64,000 bases of DNA from contig NZ_OY763931.1 in the NCBI RefSeq assembly GCF_963667685.1, forward strand, positions 558,001 to 622,000, read 5' to 3'. Of this stretch, positions 48,711 through 57,784 are shown one piece after another. Both the position numbers and the translations under genes were made by a program. The DNA comes from Maridesulfovibrio sp. Its GTDB lineage: Bacteria > Desulfobacterota > Desulfovibrionia > Desulfovibrionales > Desulfovibrionaceae. The notes beneath the pieces were generated by a model. The model made no database searches and was not told where the DNA came from. It saw nothing but the letters and a program-made list of their open reading frames with translations. Numbering within the stretch: position 1 is the stretch's first letter; each line of letters starts with the position of its first letter.

Positions 48711-48715
48711 AAAAT
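48685..48715. terminator. Terminator overlapping the end of int
   Basis: AAGCCTGTTC (48685-48694) and GAACAGGCTT (48699-48708) form a perfect 10-bp stem with a 4-nt loop, flanked by A-rich sequence on both sides. It includes the last codons and the stop of int, and would act best on the minus strand (T tract) as a barrier toward the element. Confidence 0.6.
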
Positions 48716-48759
48716 AAGGTGAGTAAAAAGGTGAGTAAGGTTTAACGAAAATTCACCTT
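48716..48759. repeat. Direct repeats beside the attachment site
   Basis: AAGGTGAGTAA occurs at 48716-48726 and 48728-48738, 12 bp apart, and an inverted TTCACCTT follows at 48752-48759. Repeats of this size between int and the tRNA end fit arm-type binding sites of the integrase or excisionase. Confidence 0.5.
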
Positions 48760-48783
48760 TTAACTATAACCTATTGAAATACT

Positions 48784-48860
48784 TGGCGGGCAATACAAGA
48801 TTCGAACTTGTGACCTTCAGCTCCGGAGGCTGACACTCTATCCAACTGAGCTAATTGCCC
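48784..48860 (-). tRNA. tRNA-Arg (anticodon CCG), integration site of the element
   Basis: The minus strand reads a complete cloverleaf: acceptor GGGCAAT/ATTGCCC, D-loop with AGCTCAGTTGGAT, anticodon stem TCAGC/GCTGA around loop CTCCGGA (anticodon CCG, codon CGG), T-arm GTTCGAATC and encoded CCA. The gene is intact at this junction; its 3' end faces the integrase. Elements that use tRNA genes recombine in the 3' half and restore it, so the right boundary of the element lies here. The matching copy of the tRNA end was not found to the left. Confidence 0.95.
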
Positions 48861-49296
48861 GCGCAGGACGTGTTAGTATCCATCACTGGGCTTCCTTGTC
48901 AAGCGAATTCTCTTTTTTATTATCAAAATTTGATATTTTTTGGTGCAATTCCCCCCGGATAGGCGCCTTGAAAGGCGTCTAGGGCTGGCGGTCATTTGTC
49001 GCCATGTGCAGGGAGCGCTGCTTCTGGATGTTGGAGGTGGCGATGGTCTATATAAAGCCCTTCTTTGTCTTTTAAGATACTATAATTATTTGTTTTTTGA
49101 GGTTGTTCCTGTCGATAGTAACAAAAAAGTTACAAATTATTGACTCGAATGCTCCTATTGAGTAATTTCGAAAATAATTTTTTCGAAATCGATCAAGATT
49201 GAGTGTATTTGCAAAAGATATGTTTCGGTTTTGGTCTGTTTTTAGGGGTGTTGTTTTTGTTTGCTTTCATTTGAACCTATCAACTATGAGGGTGCT
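48861..49296. other. Intergenic interval with a folded GC-rich block
   Basis: No convincing gene. A GC-rich block at about 48950-49060 contains a GGCGCCTT-GAAAGGCGTC hairpin and further pairable segments; it could be a small RNA or a gene remnant. The next 200 bp are AT-rich and should hold the promoter of the chemotaxis receptor. Confidence 0.4.
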
Positions 49297-50862
49297 ATGA
49301 AGACCAGATTGCTAATTGGGGTTTTGGTTAGCGCTGTGCTTGGGGCTTTGGTTGCGGTTGCTGTTGCCGGGATGGCGGCAGAGTCGCAGGTAAAAAACAT
49401 AATGCTTGCTGGGCTTGTTTTTGGCGTGGTTTTGTTGAGCGGTGTGATCTTTGTTCAAATTTTTACTGCCGAAGCAGCAAAGGGTGCGGATGGAATAGTT
49501 GCATATCTCCAAAGTGTAGCAGAAGGTGATTTTAATTCCAATCGGCCTGAGGTCGGCAGCGGCGAGTTTGCGAAAATTGCTGACCAGTTATGCGTTGCTG
49601 TTGATGCCGTAAAAAAACGAATCGGTTTTTCTGAAGGGGTTCTTAATGCCATTGCCGAGGCATATCCTTTTATGACTTGCGATTCTGAAGCAAAGATCAA
49701 CTTTGTCGGTAGCAAGCTTTTTAAAATATCAGGTAAGAAGGGCAGACCTGAGGATTACTATGGCCTGACAACCGGTGGTTATGTTTACGGTGACAATTCA
49801 AGAAAAACACGCACAGACCGAGTTGTAAGCGAGGGGATCAGGATTGAGGGCGAGACTTCTTTTGAAGGTGACGGGGGGCTGCATGAGCTGCAATTTTCAG
49901 GGGAACCTTTTTATGATCTGGATAATGCCTTGTGCGGTGCTTTAACCATTTATTTTGACCTTACCGAAGTAAAAAAACAACAACGTGAGATTCATCAAAA
50001 TGCGGAGCGGGTGTCCAAAGTTGCCGCTGAACTTGTGGATATAACCGGGCAAGTCAATACCGCGGCCGGGGTTATCGCCTCCCAGATTGAAGAGGCGTCA
50101 CGAGGCGCGCTGTTGCAATCGGAGCGCATTACCGAAACAGCCTCCGCCATGGAAGAAATGAACAGTACCACCCTTGAGGTTGCACGTAATGCGGTGGATG
50201 CTGCGGGTAATGCTACAGAAGCTGCCAATAATGCCGGGGAAGGGCAGAATGAGATGCGTGATCTCATTGAATCCATTGAGACTATGAATAGTCATGCCGT
50301 TAATCTTGGTACTTTTATGGATGAACTTGGCCAGCAGACAGATTCAGTGGGCAGCGTCATCAACGTGATTCAGGATATTGCCGACCAGACCAACCTGCTG
50401 GCCCTGAATGCTGCTATTGAAGCGGCCCGTGCCGGTGATGCAGGACGCGGATTCGCGGTGGTCGCGGATGAGGTTCGCAAGCTGGCTGAGAAAACCATGA
50501 CTGCCACAGATGAGGTCGGCTCTGCAATTAAAGCGATTCAAAGTGGTGCCCAGCGTTCCATTGAGGGTGTCAGCCTTGCCAGCCGTGCCGTGAAACAGTC
50601 CACCGAGATTGCTCATAGTTCAGGGAAGACTCTGGAGCGGATTGTTGATATTGTAAGCGGAACTTCGGATCAGGTGCAGTCTATTGCGGCAGCCGCGGAG
50701 CAGCAGTCTGCCACCAGCGAAGAGATCAATCGCGCTGTTGATGATATTAATTCAATTGCTTCCCGTACCGCCGAGGGGATGCATGCCGCAAATAAAGCAA
50801 GCTCCGAGCTTGTTCGGATGAGTGAAGAACTTAATGTTCTGATAAAACAACTTTCCTCCTAG
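49297..50862 (+). CDS. Methyl-accepting chemotaxis protein with a PAS-like sensor
   Basis: A 521-residue receptor. Two N-terminal membrane helices (about residues 5-24 and 32-52) are separated by only a few residues, so there is little periplasmic domain. A HAMP-like stretch and a PAS-like domain (about 110-220, with ending [13 protein letters not shown]) precede the signalling domain, whose tip is [33 protein letters not shown], the most conserved MCP sequence. It probably senses an intracellular signal such as redox state and passes it to CheA. ATG 49297 has GAGGG upstream. It is alone between terminators. Confidence 0.93.
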   Translation: MKTRLLIGVLVSAVLGALVAVAVAGMAAESQVKNIMLAGLVFGVVLLSGVIFVQIFTAEAAKGADGIVAYLQSVAEGDFNSNRPEVGSGEFAKIADQLCVAVDAVKKRIGFSEGVLNAIAEAYPFMTCDSEAKINFVGSKLFKISGKKGRPEDYYGLTTGGYVYGDNSRKTRTDRVVSEGIRIEGETSFEGDGGLHELQFSGEPFYDLDNALCGALTIYFDLTEVKKQQREIHQNAERVSKVAAELVDITGQVNTAAGVIASQIEEASRGALLQSERITETASAMEEMNSTTLEVARNAVDAAGNATEAANNAGEGQNEMRDLIESIETMNSHAVNLGTFMDELGQQTDSVGSVINVIQDIADQTNLLALNAAIEAARAGDAGRGFAVVADEVRKLAEKTMTATDEVGSAIKAIQSGAQRSIEGVSLASRAVKQSTEIAHSSGKTLERIVDIVSGTSDQVQSIAAAAEQQSATSEEINRAVDDINSIASRTAEGMHAANKASSELVRMSEELNVLIKQLSS

Positions 50863-50890
50863 TACAGCCATGTACTCCATTGTCCGAGTC

Positions 50891-50926
50891 AGGCCGCATT
50901 GCCAAGCAGTGCGGCCTGCTCATTTT
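50891..50926 (+). terminator. Terminator after the chemotaxis receptor
   Basis: AGGCCGCA (50891-50898) and TGCGGCCT (50910-50917) form an 8-bp stem followed by a short T-containing tail. Confidence 0.7.
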
Positions 50927-50994
50927 CCGGGCAGCGGCTTGACCTTAAAGATGTGTAGATATATTTCGACTGTAATATTTTCGAGGTGGGAACG

Positions 50995-51468
50995 TTGTCG
51001 ATTTATAAATTTATTTTGATTTTCGTCTTTCTGGGATTCGCCGGTGGATGCACTTCATTTGAGGTCGTGAATGAGCCTGTTCCTGATATTTTACAGGCTG
51101 AAAAGGTCTGCCTTGTTGAGCATGATGACACTCGTGAGTATTTTAAAACCGCTCTTAAAGAATGGCTCAGGGAACAGGGGATTAAGCCGGATGTTTATCC
51201 GCAGGGAGCTTCCACTGATATTTGCGAATGGACACTTGAATACAAGGGTCGTTGGTCATGGCTCGTGGGTTTATATCTGGCGGACGCGAACATTATAGCA
51301 TATCACGATGGCTATGAGGCCGGACGGGTCAGGCTGGACGTTGGCAAATGGGACGGCCACAAATGGGAAGACGGCAGACAGCGCATATTCAAGCTCATGG
51401 ACATGCTTTCCGGGAAGGTCGATCATTATGATTTATCCCAAAAGAATAAAAGCGAAGATTTTTTTTAA
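50995..51468 (+). CDS. Lipoprotein of unknown function
   Basis: A 157-residue lipoprotein: signal MSIYKFILIFVFLGFAGGC. The body contains VCLVEHDDTREYFKTALKEWL, ICEWTLEYKGRWSWLVG and the KLMDMLSGKV segment, a pattern I link to Sbal_3080-type lipoproteins of unknown role. The start is unusual: TTG 50995 follows GAGGTGGG at a good distance, whereas GTG 50986 would overlap that site. A poly-T stretch near the end encodes EDFF. Confidence 0.7.
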   Translation: MSIYKFILIFVFLGFAGGCTSFEVVNEPVPDILQAEKVCLVEHDDTREYFKTALKEWLREQGIKPDVYPQGASTDICEWTLEYKGRWSWLVGLYLADANIIAYHDGYEAGRVRLDVGKWDGHKWEDGRQRIFKLMDMLSGKVDHYDLSQKNKSEDFF

Positions 51469-51548
51469 GGATATCAAAAACTGATTGCTTGCAGCAAACA
51501 GTGCGGTTTTGTTAAGTTACTGACTTTGGTTTTGATCTTGATGGTTGA

Positions 51549-52334
51549 TCAACAGGATTTGTTCAGCAATTTTGTATAAGCGTGTGCGGTTAACCCGTAT
51601 ACGCTTTTAAATTGACGGTTGAAATGTGAGAGGTCATAAAAGCCGCATTCAAGCATGACAGCATATAGTTCTTTGCCATCATCGAGATATTTCTTGGCCT
51701 GCTCAATCCTGCGGCCGAGGAAGAACTGATACGGCGAGAGTCCTTTTATGGCCTTGAACTGGCGGATGAAGTGAAATTTGGACATAGCAATTTCAGCGCA
51801 TATTTCATCCAGCTTCAGGGGCACTTCAAAATTATCATGCATCATTTCAATTGCCCTGTTCACGGCTCTGTGGTTTTTAGGTGTACGCAGCTTATCATCT
51901 GTTTCAGCGCTGCTGTTTATGATGTTCATGATCAGTTCACTGATCAGCAGTTCGCCGTTTCCGGCTTCAATGGACCGGATCAGCCGGACAATATTTTCTG
52001 CCAGTTTGCGGTCATAAGTAATTGGTGCCGGGAATTTAAGTACGTCATTTTTCCCAGAAATTTCTTCAACCAACTGCCGTGGAATGTAGCTCATAACGTA
52101 CTCAAGTCCGGCTTTGCCGCCAGAGCATCCGTCATGTAACTGCTCCGGTTGGAAAAGCATGACCCCTCCGGGAGCGGAGTTGAGCATTTCTCCTTCCAGC
52201 CAGTATTTCTGGATTCCGCCCAGTGTGACCCCTATCGCATATTCTTCGTGGGAATGTTTACGGTATTCGAATTTATCGAATTTCGCAGATAGAACGGTCA
52301 GGTCGTCATGTTTTGTGTAATTGAATTCTCGCAT
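51549..52334 (-). CDS. AraC-family transcription regulator
   Basis: A 261-residue regulator with an N-terminal cupin sensor domain (HSHEEYAIGVTLGG, HxH and E residues) and C-terminal double HTH (LDEICAEIAMSKFHFIRQFKAIKG and GLSPYQFFLGRRIEQAKKYL ... DLSHFNRQFKSVYG). This type with a LysE neighbour often controls amino acid export. It lies 11 bp downstream of the exporter gene, probably in the same transcript. Confidence 0.93.
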   Translation of the reverse strand: MREFNYTKHDDLTVLSAKFDKFEYRKHSHEEYAIGVTLGGIQKYWLEGEMLNSAPGGVMLFQPEQLHDGCSGGKAGLEYVMSYIPRQLVEEISGKNDVLKFPAPITYDRKLAENIVRLIRSIEAGNGELLISELIMNIINSSAETDDKLRTPKNHRAVNRAIEMMHDNFEVPLKLDEICAEIAMSKFHFIRQFKAIKGLSPYQFFLGRRIEQAKKYLDDGKELYAVMLECGFYDLSHFNRQFKSVYGLTAHAYTKLLNKSC

Positions 52335-52345
52335 GATTCTTGTAG

Positions 52346-52933
52346 TCAGATAAGGTTTTCAATTCCGGAAACAGACCATGCGCAGTAGACCATGGCCAGA
52401 GCAAGGATTATATTGGCCTGTTTCTGATACGGGCGCAGGTAGCGTCTGAAGAGCGTTCCCAGCACCACCCACGATGAACTGGCGCATAGCCCTATCAGGG
52501 TAAGAATAGCCACGTACATGGCAATGTCCAGCGGATCGGTGAAAACCGGGACTATGAAACTGCCTATTACGGTCAGGGTGAAGAGGATAGCCTTTGGGTT
52601 GCAGAATTGCATGGTGAATCCGGTAATGAAACCTCCACTGCTGTCCGCGTCTCCACCATCATCCATATGTAGGATTTTTAAGGCCAGATAGAGAATATAT
52701 GCGGTTCCAATGATTTGCATCACGTTCTGAATTTTAGGCATCATTTCAAATAAGTAGCTATTCAGGGTTGCTGACAGAATAAGCAATATACCAAAAGCGA
52801 GCGTCGCTCCGGCTACAAATTCAAAAGCTTTTTTATGTCCTCGGTTTTGGGCGGTGGAAAATATGACTATATTCGAAGGGCCCGGGGTAAAGGTAACGAT
52901 TATGCTGTAAGCCAGAAATGCTGTTAAGTTCAT
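52346..52933 (-). CDS. LysE/RhtB-family exporter
   Basis: A 195-residue membrane protein with six hydrophobic helices and the family's N-terminal PGPSNIVIFSTAQNRG motif and middle FCNPKAILFTLTVIGSFI. It likely exports an amino acid or related metabolite; the substrate is not evident. GAGGAGC lies before ATG 52933; the frame from 52972 lacks a ribosome site. Confidence 0.9.
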   Translation of the reverse strand: MNLTAFLAYSIIVTFTPGPSNIVIFSTAQNRGHKKAFEFVAGATLAFGILLILSATLNSYLFEMMPKIQNVMQIIGTAYILYLALKILHMDDGGDADSSGGFITGFTMQFCNPKAILFTLTVIGSFIVPVFTDPLDIAMYVAILTLIGLCASSSWVVLGTLFRRYLRPYQKQANIILALAMVYCAWSVSGIENLI

Positions 52934-53024
52934 TGAGTGCTCCTCTCTTATTTTCTGCCCGGAGAATGTCATGGAGCACCTTTTTAAAATAGTACAATAT
53001 TGCTCAGCATTCGGAAGTTAGGAT

Positions 53025-53705
53025 TCAGCGCAAGCATCCTCCATCGCTGCACCGCCTTAATTCTTCAAGGTCCTTTATTCTTACTTCATTTCCTGTGACT
53101 TCAATCAAGCCGCCTGAACTCATTTTTTTCATGGCACGGGAAAGGGCTTCAGGGGTTATGCCGATGATTTTAGAAAGTTCACGGTAGGATATATCCATTT
53201 CCACTAGTCCTTCCTTCTCGCGGCTCAAAAAATAGGCTGCAAGCCGGGAAGGAACCTGCTTCAGCGCGAGGGAATCTATCATTTCCATAGCGTCTTTCAG
53301 TCTTCTGGACATGACCCGCATCATGCTCATCAGGATAGTAGGGTCGGCGTGAACAAGGTCTTCATATTCCTTAGGTTTTATATACAGCACGCGGCTGTCT
53401 TCCAGCGCGCTCATGTTGGCGGGTAGTACTCCGTCAGAGAAAACAGAGCAGAGGCAGAAAGGCTCGCCTGGACCAAACACAAAGATGGTTTGTTCTTTGC
53501 CGTCATCGGATATCTTGAACAGTTTAACTTTTCCGGTGAGCAGCACGTGCAGTCCCTTTGATGAATTTTCTTCGCTGAAGAATACTGCTTTTTTAGAAAT
53601 TTCACTGACCGTGGCATGTCTGGCTATTGTTTGCAGCTGTTCCTTTTTTAAATTTGAAAAGAGAGGAATCTCGCTTATTTCCTGTTCAAGTCTGTGTGTT
53701 GTCAT
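53025..53705 (-). CDS. Crp/Fnr-family regulator
   Basis: A 226-residue regulator: cyclic-nucleotide-like beta roll (residues 15-130, GLHVLLTGKVKLFKIS), long helix, and C-terminal winged HTH (DISYRELSKIIGITPEALSRAMKKM). No N-terminal cysteine cluster for an Fe-S centre is present, so it is unlike Fnr itself and closer to Dnr- or CooA-type sensors. Its N-terminal region is uncertain between ATG 53705 and a TTG at 53744 that overlaps the FNR-type box. A Cys-rich end (RRCSDGGCLR) is unusual. Confidence 0.88.
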   Translation of the reverse strand: MTTHRLEQEISEIPLFSNLKKEQLQTIARHATVSEISKKAVFFSEENSSKGLHVLLTGKVKLFKISDDGKEQTIFVFGPGEPFCLCSVFSDGVLPANMSALEDSRVLYIKPKEYEDLVHADPTILMSMMRVMSRRLKDAMEMIDSLALKQVPSRLAAYFLSREKEGLVEMDISYRELSKIIGITPEALSRAMKKMSSGGLIEVTGNEVRIKDLEELRRCSDGGCLR

Positions 53706-53730
53706 AATTTGATTGGTAAAAATGGTAATG

Positions 53731-53744
53731 TTGATCGGGATCAA
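53731..53744. promoter_or_regulatory. Perfect FNR/DNR-type box
   Basis: TTGATCGGGATCAA matches the Crp/Fnr consensus TTGAT-N4-ATCAA in every position. It lies between the Crp/Fnr regulator and the transporter, 26 bp from the regulator start and 85 bp from the transporter start, so it can serve both autoregulation and transporter control. Confidence 0.8.
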
Positions 53745-53828
53745 TGTCCGTCATCCGTAATTGAACTAGGTTATTAACCTATGAACATGGGGCAGGCAAT
53801 AATTGAATTAAAAGCATTGGAGTTCAAC

Positions 53829-54818
53829 ATGTGGATAGCATTACAGAAAATTACTAAGAATTTGATCATCGCCATTCCGGTTATGATGGTCTCAGGTTTT
53901 GTTTACGGTTTGTTTTTTGACCCCGTATGGCTCAAGTCCATGATTATGCCATTCACCTTTTTGATGGTCTATCCAATGATGGTTACTTTGAAAGTCAAGA
54001 AGGTTTTTGAAGGTGGTGACGGCAAAGCTCAGTTTTTAACTCAGCTGATAAACTTCGGGATTGTACCTTTTGTAGCATACGGGTTCGGGGCGTTTTTTTT
54101 CAGTGACAGGCCGTACATGGCCCTGGGGCTGCTGCTTGCCGGACTGGTGCCCACCAGCGGCATGACCATCTCTTGGACAGGTTTTGCCAAAGGAAATATG
54201 TCTGCGGCTGTAAAGATGACCGTTGTAGGTCTTATTGCCGGTTCACTGCTCACCCCGTTTTTCGTGAAGATGCTTATGGGAACATCTATTGATATTAATC
54301 TCTGGTCCGTATTCAAGCAGATCTTCTTCATTGTCTTCCTGCCCATGACTTTAGGATTCGCAACTCAGCGTGTTCTGGTAGGCAGATACGGGCAGGCTGA
54401 TTTTCAGAAATATATCGGTCCCAAGTTCCCGCCCCTTTCTACTCTTGGTGTGTTGGGGATCGTATTTGTCGCTCTTGCACTGAAAGCAAAGACCATAGCT
54501 TCTGCTCCAGAGGTCTTGTTGGGTATTCTGGTTCCGCTTTTTTTGCTGTATCTTTTCAATTATACTCTGAGCACAATAATCGGCAAAAGTTTTTTACCCC
54601 GCGGCGATGCCATTGCCCTTGTGTACGGTTCAGTCATGCGTAACCTTTCTATTGCCCTTGCTATAGCAATAAACGCTTTCGGGCCGCAAGGTTCAGACGC
54701 GGCTCTGGTTATAGCCGTCGCTTATGTCATTCAAGTGCAGTCAGCTGCGTGGTATGTCCGGTTTACCGAGAAGGTATTTGGTGAAAAGACCCCATCGCTT
54801 GCATGCGATGGGTTATAG
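53829..54818 (+). CDS. ACR3-like permease (bile acid:sodium symporter superfamily)
   Basis: A 329-residue protein with about ten membrane helices. Motifs include LLLAGLVPTSGMTISWTGFAKGN and, in the second half, LVYGSVMRNLSIALAIAINAFG, both close to arsenite permease ACR3. Other members carry other anions, and no arsR, arsC or arsA lies nearby, so the substrate is open. ATG 53829 follows GGAG; the longest frame from 53781 lacks one. Confidence 0.8.
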   Translation: MWIALQKITKNLIIAIPVMMVSGFVYGLFFDPVWLKSMIMPFTFLMVYPMMVTLKVKKVFEGGDGKAQFLTQLINFGIVPFVAYGFGAFFFSDRPYMALGLLLAGLVPTSGMTISWTGFAKGNMSAAVKMTVVGLIAGSLLTPFFVKMLMGTSIDINLWSVFKQIFFIVFLPMTLGFATQRVLVGRYGQADFQKYIGPKFPPLSTLGVLGIVFVALALKAKTIASAPEVLLGILVPLFLLYLFNYTLSTIIGKSFLPRGDAIALVYGSVMRNLSIALAIAINAFGPQGSDAALVIAVAYVIQVQSAAWYVRFTEKVFGEKTPSLACDGL

Positions 54819-54856
54819 GTGCTTTGGACAGCGTTGCATTATTAGTGGTTTAACTA

Positions 54857-54887
54857 AACCCCGTCAGGTTCAGGCGGGGTTTTTTTT
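54857..54887 (+). terminator. Terminator after the permease
   Basis: AACCCCG and CGGGGTT pair and a run of eight T follows. Confidence 0.85.
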
Positions 54888-54909
54888 GAGATTAATTTGC
54901 GGAAAACAC

Positions 54910-54938
54910 TTGACATTGAAATTCATTATCATTAAATT
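54910..54938 (+). promoter_or_regulatory. Promoter with a Fur box upstream of the TPR gene
   Basis: TTGACA (54910-54915) and TAAATT (54933-54938) are 17 bp apart. Between them TGAAATT-C-ATTATCA (54917-54931) matches the Fur 7-1-7 consensus TGATAAT-N-ATTATCA at 12 of 14 positions. Iron-bound Fur would block this promoter. Confidence 0.65.
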
Positions 54939-54991
54939 TTAATCAACAAATGAAGGAAACAAATACAATTAAAATATTCTAGGAGTGTAAT

Positions 54992-55306
54992 ATGTGCAAT
55001 CTGGGTAAAGCGTGGCAGTTGAATCGCGAGGGGATGCAGGCTTGCAATAAAGGTGATTTCGAAAAAGCTGAAAATAATCTGAAGACTGCGATTCAGATGT
55101 CCCAATGTAAATCAAAGAAAATCCACAGGGCAACCCTGCATAATAACCTGGCTGTTGTACTGCAAATGTCCGGCAAAGTCGAAGAAGCTGTTAAGGCATA
55201 TGATCTGGCAATTGGGTTTCTTAACCCCGGACATAAAGGGCAGGCGGCATTGATTGAACGAATTGAATCCAAAAAAGAAGAATTGAAACAAAAGCTGGCA
55301 GCATAA
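54992..55306 (+). CDS. Small tetratricopeptide-repeat protein
   Basis: A 104-residue soluble protein with two to three TPR units (LNREGMQACNKGDFEKAENN and AVVLQMSGKVEEAVKAYDLAI). TPR proteins mediate protein contacts; no partner is indicated. AGGAG lies before the ATG. The Fur-type promoter upstream suggests expression when iron is scarce. Confidence 0.85.
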   Translation: MCNLGKAWQLNREGMQACNKGDFEKAENNLKTAIQMSQCKSKKIHRATLHNNLAVVLQMSGKVEEAVKAYDLAIGFLNPGHKGQAALIERIESKKEELKQKLAA

Positions 55307-55338
55307 TTTTTTTTAATACGCTTCTCCTCCTTGCTTAC

Positions 55339-55372
55339 GGCGGGGCCTCTGCTTGAGGTCCCGCCTATTTTT
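55339..55372 (+). terminator. Terminator after the TPR gene
   Basis: GGCGGGGCCTC (55339-55349) and GAGGTCCCGCC (55354-55364) pair with one mismatch, followed by TATTTTTATT. The following interval to 55601 holds the tig promoter region, with no other gene seen. Confidence 0.85.
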
Positions 55373-55601
55373 ATTAATGAAGGGACTTTTTCATTATTTG
55401 ATGAAACAAAAAGGGAAATTATTCATTATTTATGATTGAACTCCGTTTAGGGGGTTGACTTTGTGGGGAAACTGCCTAAATAATCCCAGTTCTTTTGTTG
55501 GAATAATGTGAAAGCATTCACTTAGACCTACTCAAGCCAAAGTACACAACTGCTGGAGCGGTTTTGCTGCCGGCAGATATATTTTCCAGGAGGATGCCAA
55601 G

Positions 55602-56909
55602 ATGGATTTTAATATTGAAGAAGTTTCAGCGGTAGAAAGAGAGATCAAAGTTACCGTACCCGCAGAAGAAGTCGGTGCTGCGCTGGACGCAACCGTTGCT
55701 CTGTATAAGGTTCAGACCCCGGTTAAAGGTTTCAGAAAGGGTAAAGTTCCCGCTTCTGTTATCCAGTCCAAATACAAAAAACAGATCATCAGCGAAGCTA
55801 CCACTGACCTGATCAACTACCAGATCAACGAAATCCTTAACGGCCAGTCCTTCGTACCTGTTTCCAAGATCGACGTTGACGCAAAGGAACTGGTTCGCGG
55901 TGAAGATTTTAGCTACGGGATCAAGTTTGAAATCATTCCTGAATTTGATACTCCCGGCTACCTCGGTCTTACTGTTGAAGAAGAACGCGCAGAAGTTTCC
56001 GAAGAAGAACTCAAAGATGTTGAAACCAGACTGCTCCAGTCCATGGCCAAGATTGCTCCTATTGAAGAAGACCGCCCCGCTAAGGATGGCGAACTTGCTT
56101 CCGTAACTTTCTCTGCTGAAATGGACGGCGAACCTCTTGAAGGCATCGCAGCAGACAACTTCGACCTGCCCATCGGCGAAGGTCACTCCCTCGAAGAGTT
56201 CGAAAATTTCGTTAAGACCCTGAAAGCTGGTGAATCCGGTGAAACCGACATCACTTTCCCCGAAGATTTCATCAACTCCGACCTCGCAGGCAAGACAGCA
56301 ACCATGAAGGTTACTGTTCATGCTGTTAAAGAACGCAAGATGCCTGAACTGACCGACGACGTTGTTAAACAGGTCGGTGGTTTTGAGTCTGTTGAAAAAA
56401 TGCGTGAAGTTGTAAAGCAGTCCTACACTGCCAACCGTAAACAGCTCAACAAATCCGCAGCTCAGACCAAACTGATCAGCGGTATTGTTAAAGAACTCGA
56501 CTTTATGCTTCCTCCTTCCCTTATGGAAGACCGCTTGCAGCGTATGGTTGCTGATGTTATCGGCCGCGCAGAACGTTCCGGCAAGAGCTTCGAATCCCTC
56601 GGTAAGTCCTTGGAAGAGCTTCGCGAAGAACAGCGTCCTATCGCAGAAGAGTCCGTACGTACCGAAATCTTCCTGCTCACTGTTGCTAAACGTGAAGAAC
56701 TCGAAGTTCAGCCTCAGGAAGTTGAAGGCGCTCTTTACCAGATCGCACAGCAGACCCAGCAGGACCTCAGCTCTGTTAAGTCCTACTACGAAGAGAATAA
56801 CCTTCTCATTCCTCTTAAGGACCGCCTGCTTGCAGACAAAGCTGCTGAGTTCATTTACGAAAACGCCGACGTTGTCGAAATCGATCCCGTCAAGAAAGAC
56901 GAAGAGTAA
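55602..56909 (+). CDS. tig: Trigger factor
   Basis: A 435-residue ribosome-associated chaperone and peptidyl-prolyl isomerase. The N-terminal ribosome-binding domain has the signature GFRKGKVP (residues 46-53); the FKBP-like domain (about 150-240) contains FSAEMDGEPLEG; the C-terminal helical chaperone arms follow. GAGGATG lies before the ATG. It precedes clpP, clpX and lon, the usual protein-quality group. Confidence 0.97.
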   Translation: MDFNIEEVSAVEREIKVTVPAEEVGAALDATVALYKVQTPVKGFRKGKVPASVIQSKYKKQIISEATTDLINYQINEILNGQSFVPVSKIDVDAKELVRGEDFSYGIKFEIIPEFDTPGYLGLTVEEERAEVSEEELKDVETRLLQSMAKIAPIEEDRPAKDGELASVTFSAEMDGEPLEGIAADNFDLPIGEGHSLEEFENFVKTLKAGESGETDITFPEDFINSDLAGKTATMKVTVHAVKERKMPELTDDVVKQVGGFESVEKMREVVKQSYTANRKQLNKSAAQTKLISGIVKELDFMLPPSLMEDRLQRMVADVIGRAERSGKSFESLGKSLEELREEQRPIAEESVRTEIFLLTVAKREELEVQPQEVEGALYQIAQQTQQDLSSVKSYYEENNLLIPLKDRLLADKAAEFIYENADVVEIDPVKKDEE

Positions 56910-56934
56910 TTTCGGTCACTCAATTAATGTTTAC

Positions 56935-56968
56935 GGCGGCGTGGTTGCTCTGACCGCGCCGCCTTTTT
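56935..56968 (+). terminator. Terminator after tig
   Basis: GGCGGCG (56935-56941) and CGCCGCC (56957-56963) pair and TTTTT follows. The rest of 56969-57169 is the upstream region of clpP; a CCGT/ACGG hairpin near 57090-57110 is the only other structure seen. Confidence 0.85.
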
Positions 56969-57169
56969 GCTTTCGCAGGAAATGGGTTGTTAATAATTCT
57001 ATATGCGGTTAACTGTGTGTAGTGTTGAACCCGCAGGATTTGTGCTTGTACTCACTCCTTCAAATGTTTAGGATGAATTTCAAGTGACTATCCGTTCCTC
57101 AGCGGACGGGTTTATTTACAGTTAGTTTCAAATTTCATTAATATTACTAAATATTTTTCGGAGATATAG

Positions 57170-57778
57170 ATGTCTGGAACCATACCTATTGTTGTGGAGA
57201 CTACCGGCCGTACCGAACGCGCTTACGATATTTACTCCCGTCTTCTCAAAGATAGAATCATCCTTCTCAGCGGTGAAGTTAATGATCATGTTGCCAGTGT
57301 TATTTGCGCACAGCTTCTTTTTCTTGAGTCTGAAGATCCTGAAAAAGAAATCTACATGTATATCAACTCTCCCGGTGGTGTTGTCACTGCAGGTATGGCA
57401 ATATACGATACCATGCAGTATATCTCTGCTCCGGTAGCGACCCTGTGCATGGGCCAGGCGGCAAGCATGGGCGCTTTTCTGCTCAGCGCGGGTGAAAAAG
57501 GGAAGCGTTACTCCCTGCCTCACAGTCGTATTCTCATCCACCAGCCACTCGGCGGTGCTCAGGGCCAGGCTACTGACATTGATATTCAGGCCCGTGAAAT
57601 TTTGAGACTTAGAAAATCTCTTAACTCTATCATGGCCGAAAATACTGGCAGGACCGTGGAAGAGATTGAGAAAGATACAGATCGCGATAACTTCATGTCT
57701 GCTGCTGAAGCCGTTAAATACGGCCTCATCGATAAAGTTCTGGAGAATCGCGGAAATATTGAATCCAAGGAAGGTTAA
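57170..57778 (+). CDS. clpP: ATP-dependent Clp protease proteolytic subunit
   Basis: A 202-residue serine peptidase with nucleophile S99 in [11 protein letters not shown] and histidine in [13 protein letters not shown]; the Asp of the triad lies in the TDRDNF segment. It forms the tetradecameric proteolytic chamber served by ClpX, encoded 6 bp downstream. GGAG lies before the ATG. Confidence 0.98.
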   Translation: MSGTIPIVVETTGRTERAYDIYSRLLKDRIILLSGEVNDHVASVICAQLLFLESEDPEKEIYMYINSPGGVVTAGMAIYDTMQYISAPVATLCMGQAASMGAFLLSAGEKGKRYSLPHSRILIHQPLGGAQGQATDIDIQAREILRLRKSLNSIMAENTGRTVEEIEKDTDRDNFMSAAEAVKYGLIDKVLENRGNIESKEG

Positions 57779-57784
57779 TTCCTG

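Noticed and set aside
48940..49143. 67-residue frame upstream of the chemotaxis receptor
   Set aside because: Odd composition, no ribosome site and no similarity that I recognise; more likely noncoding.
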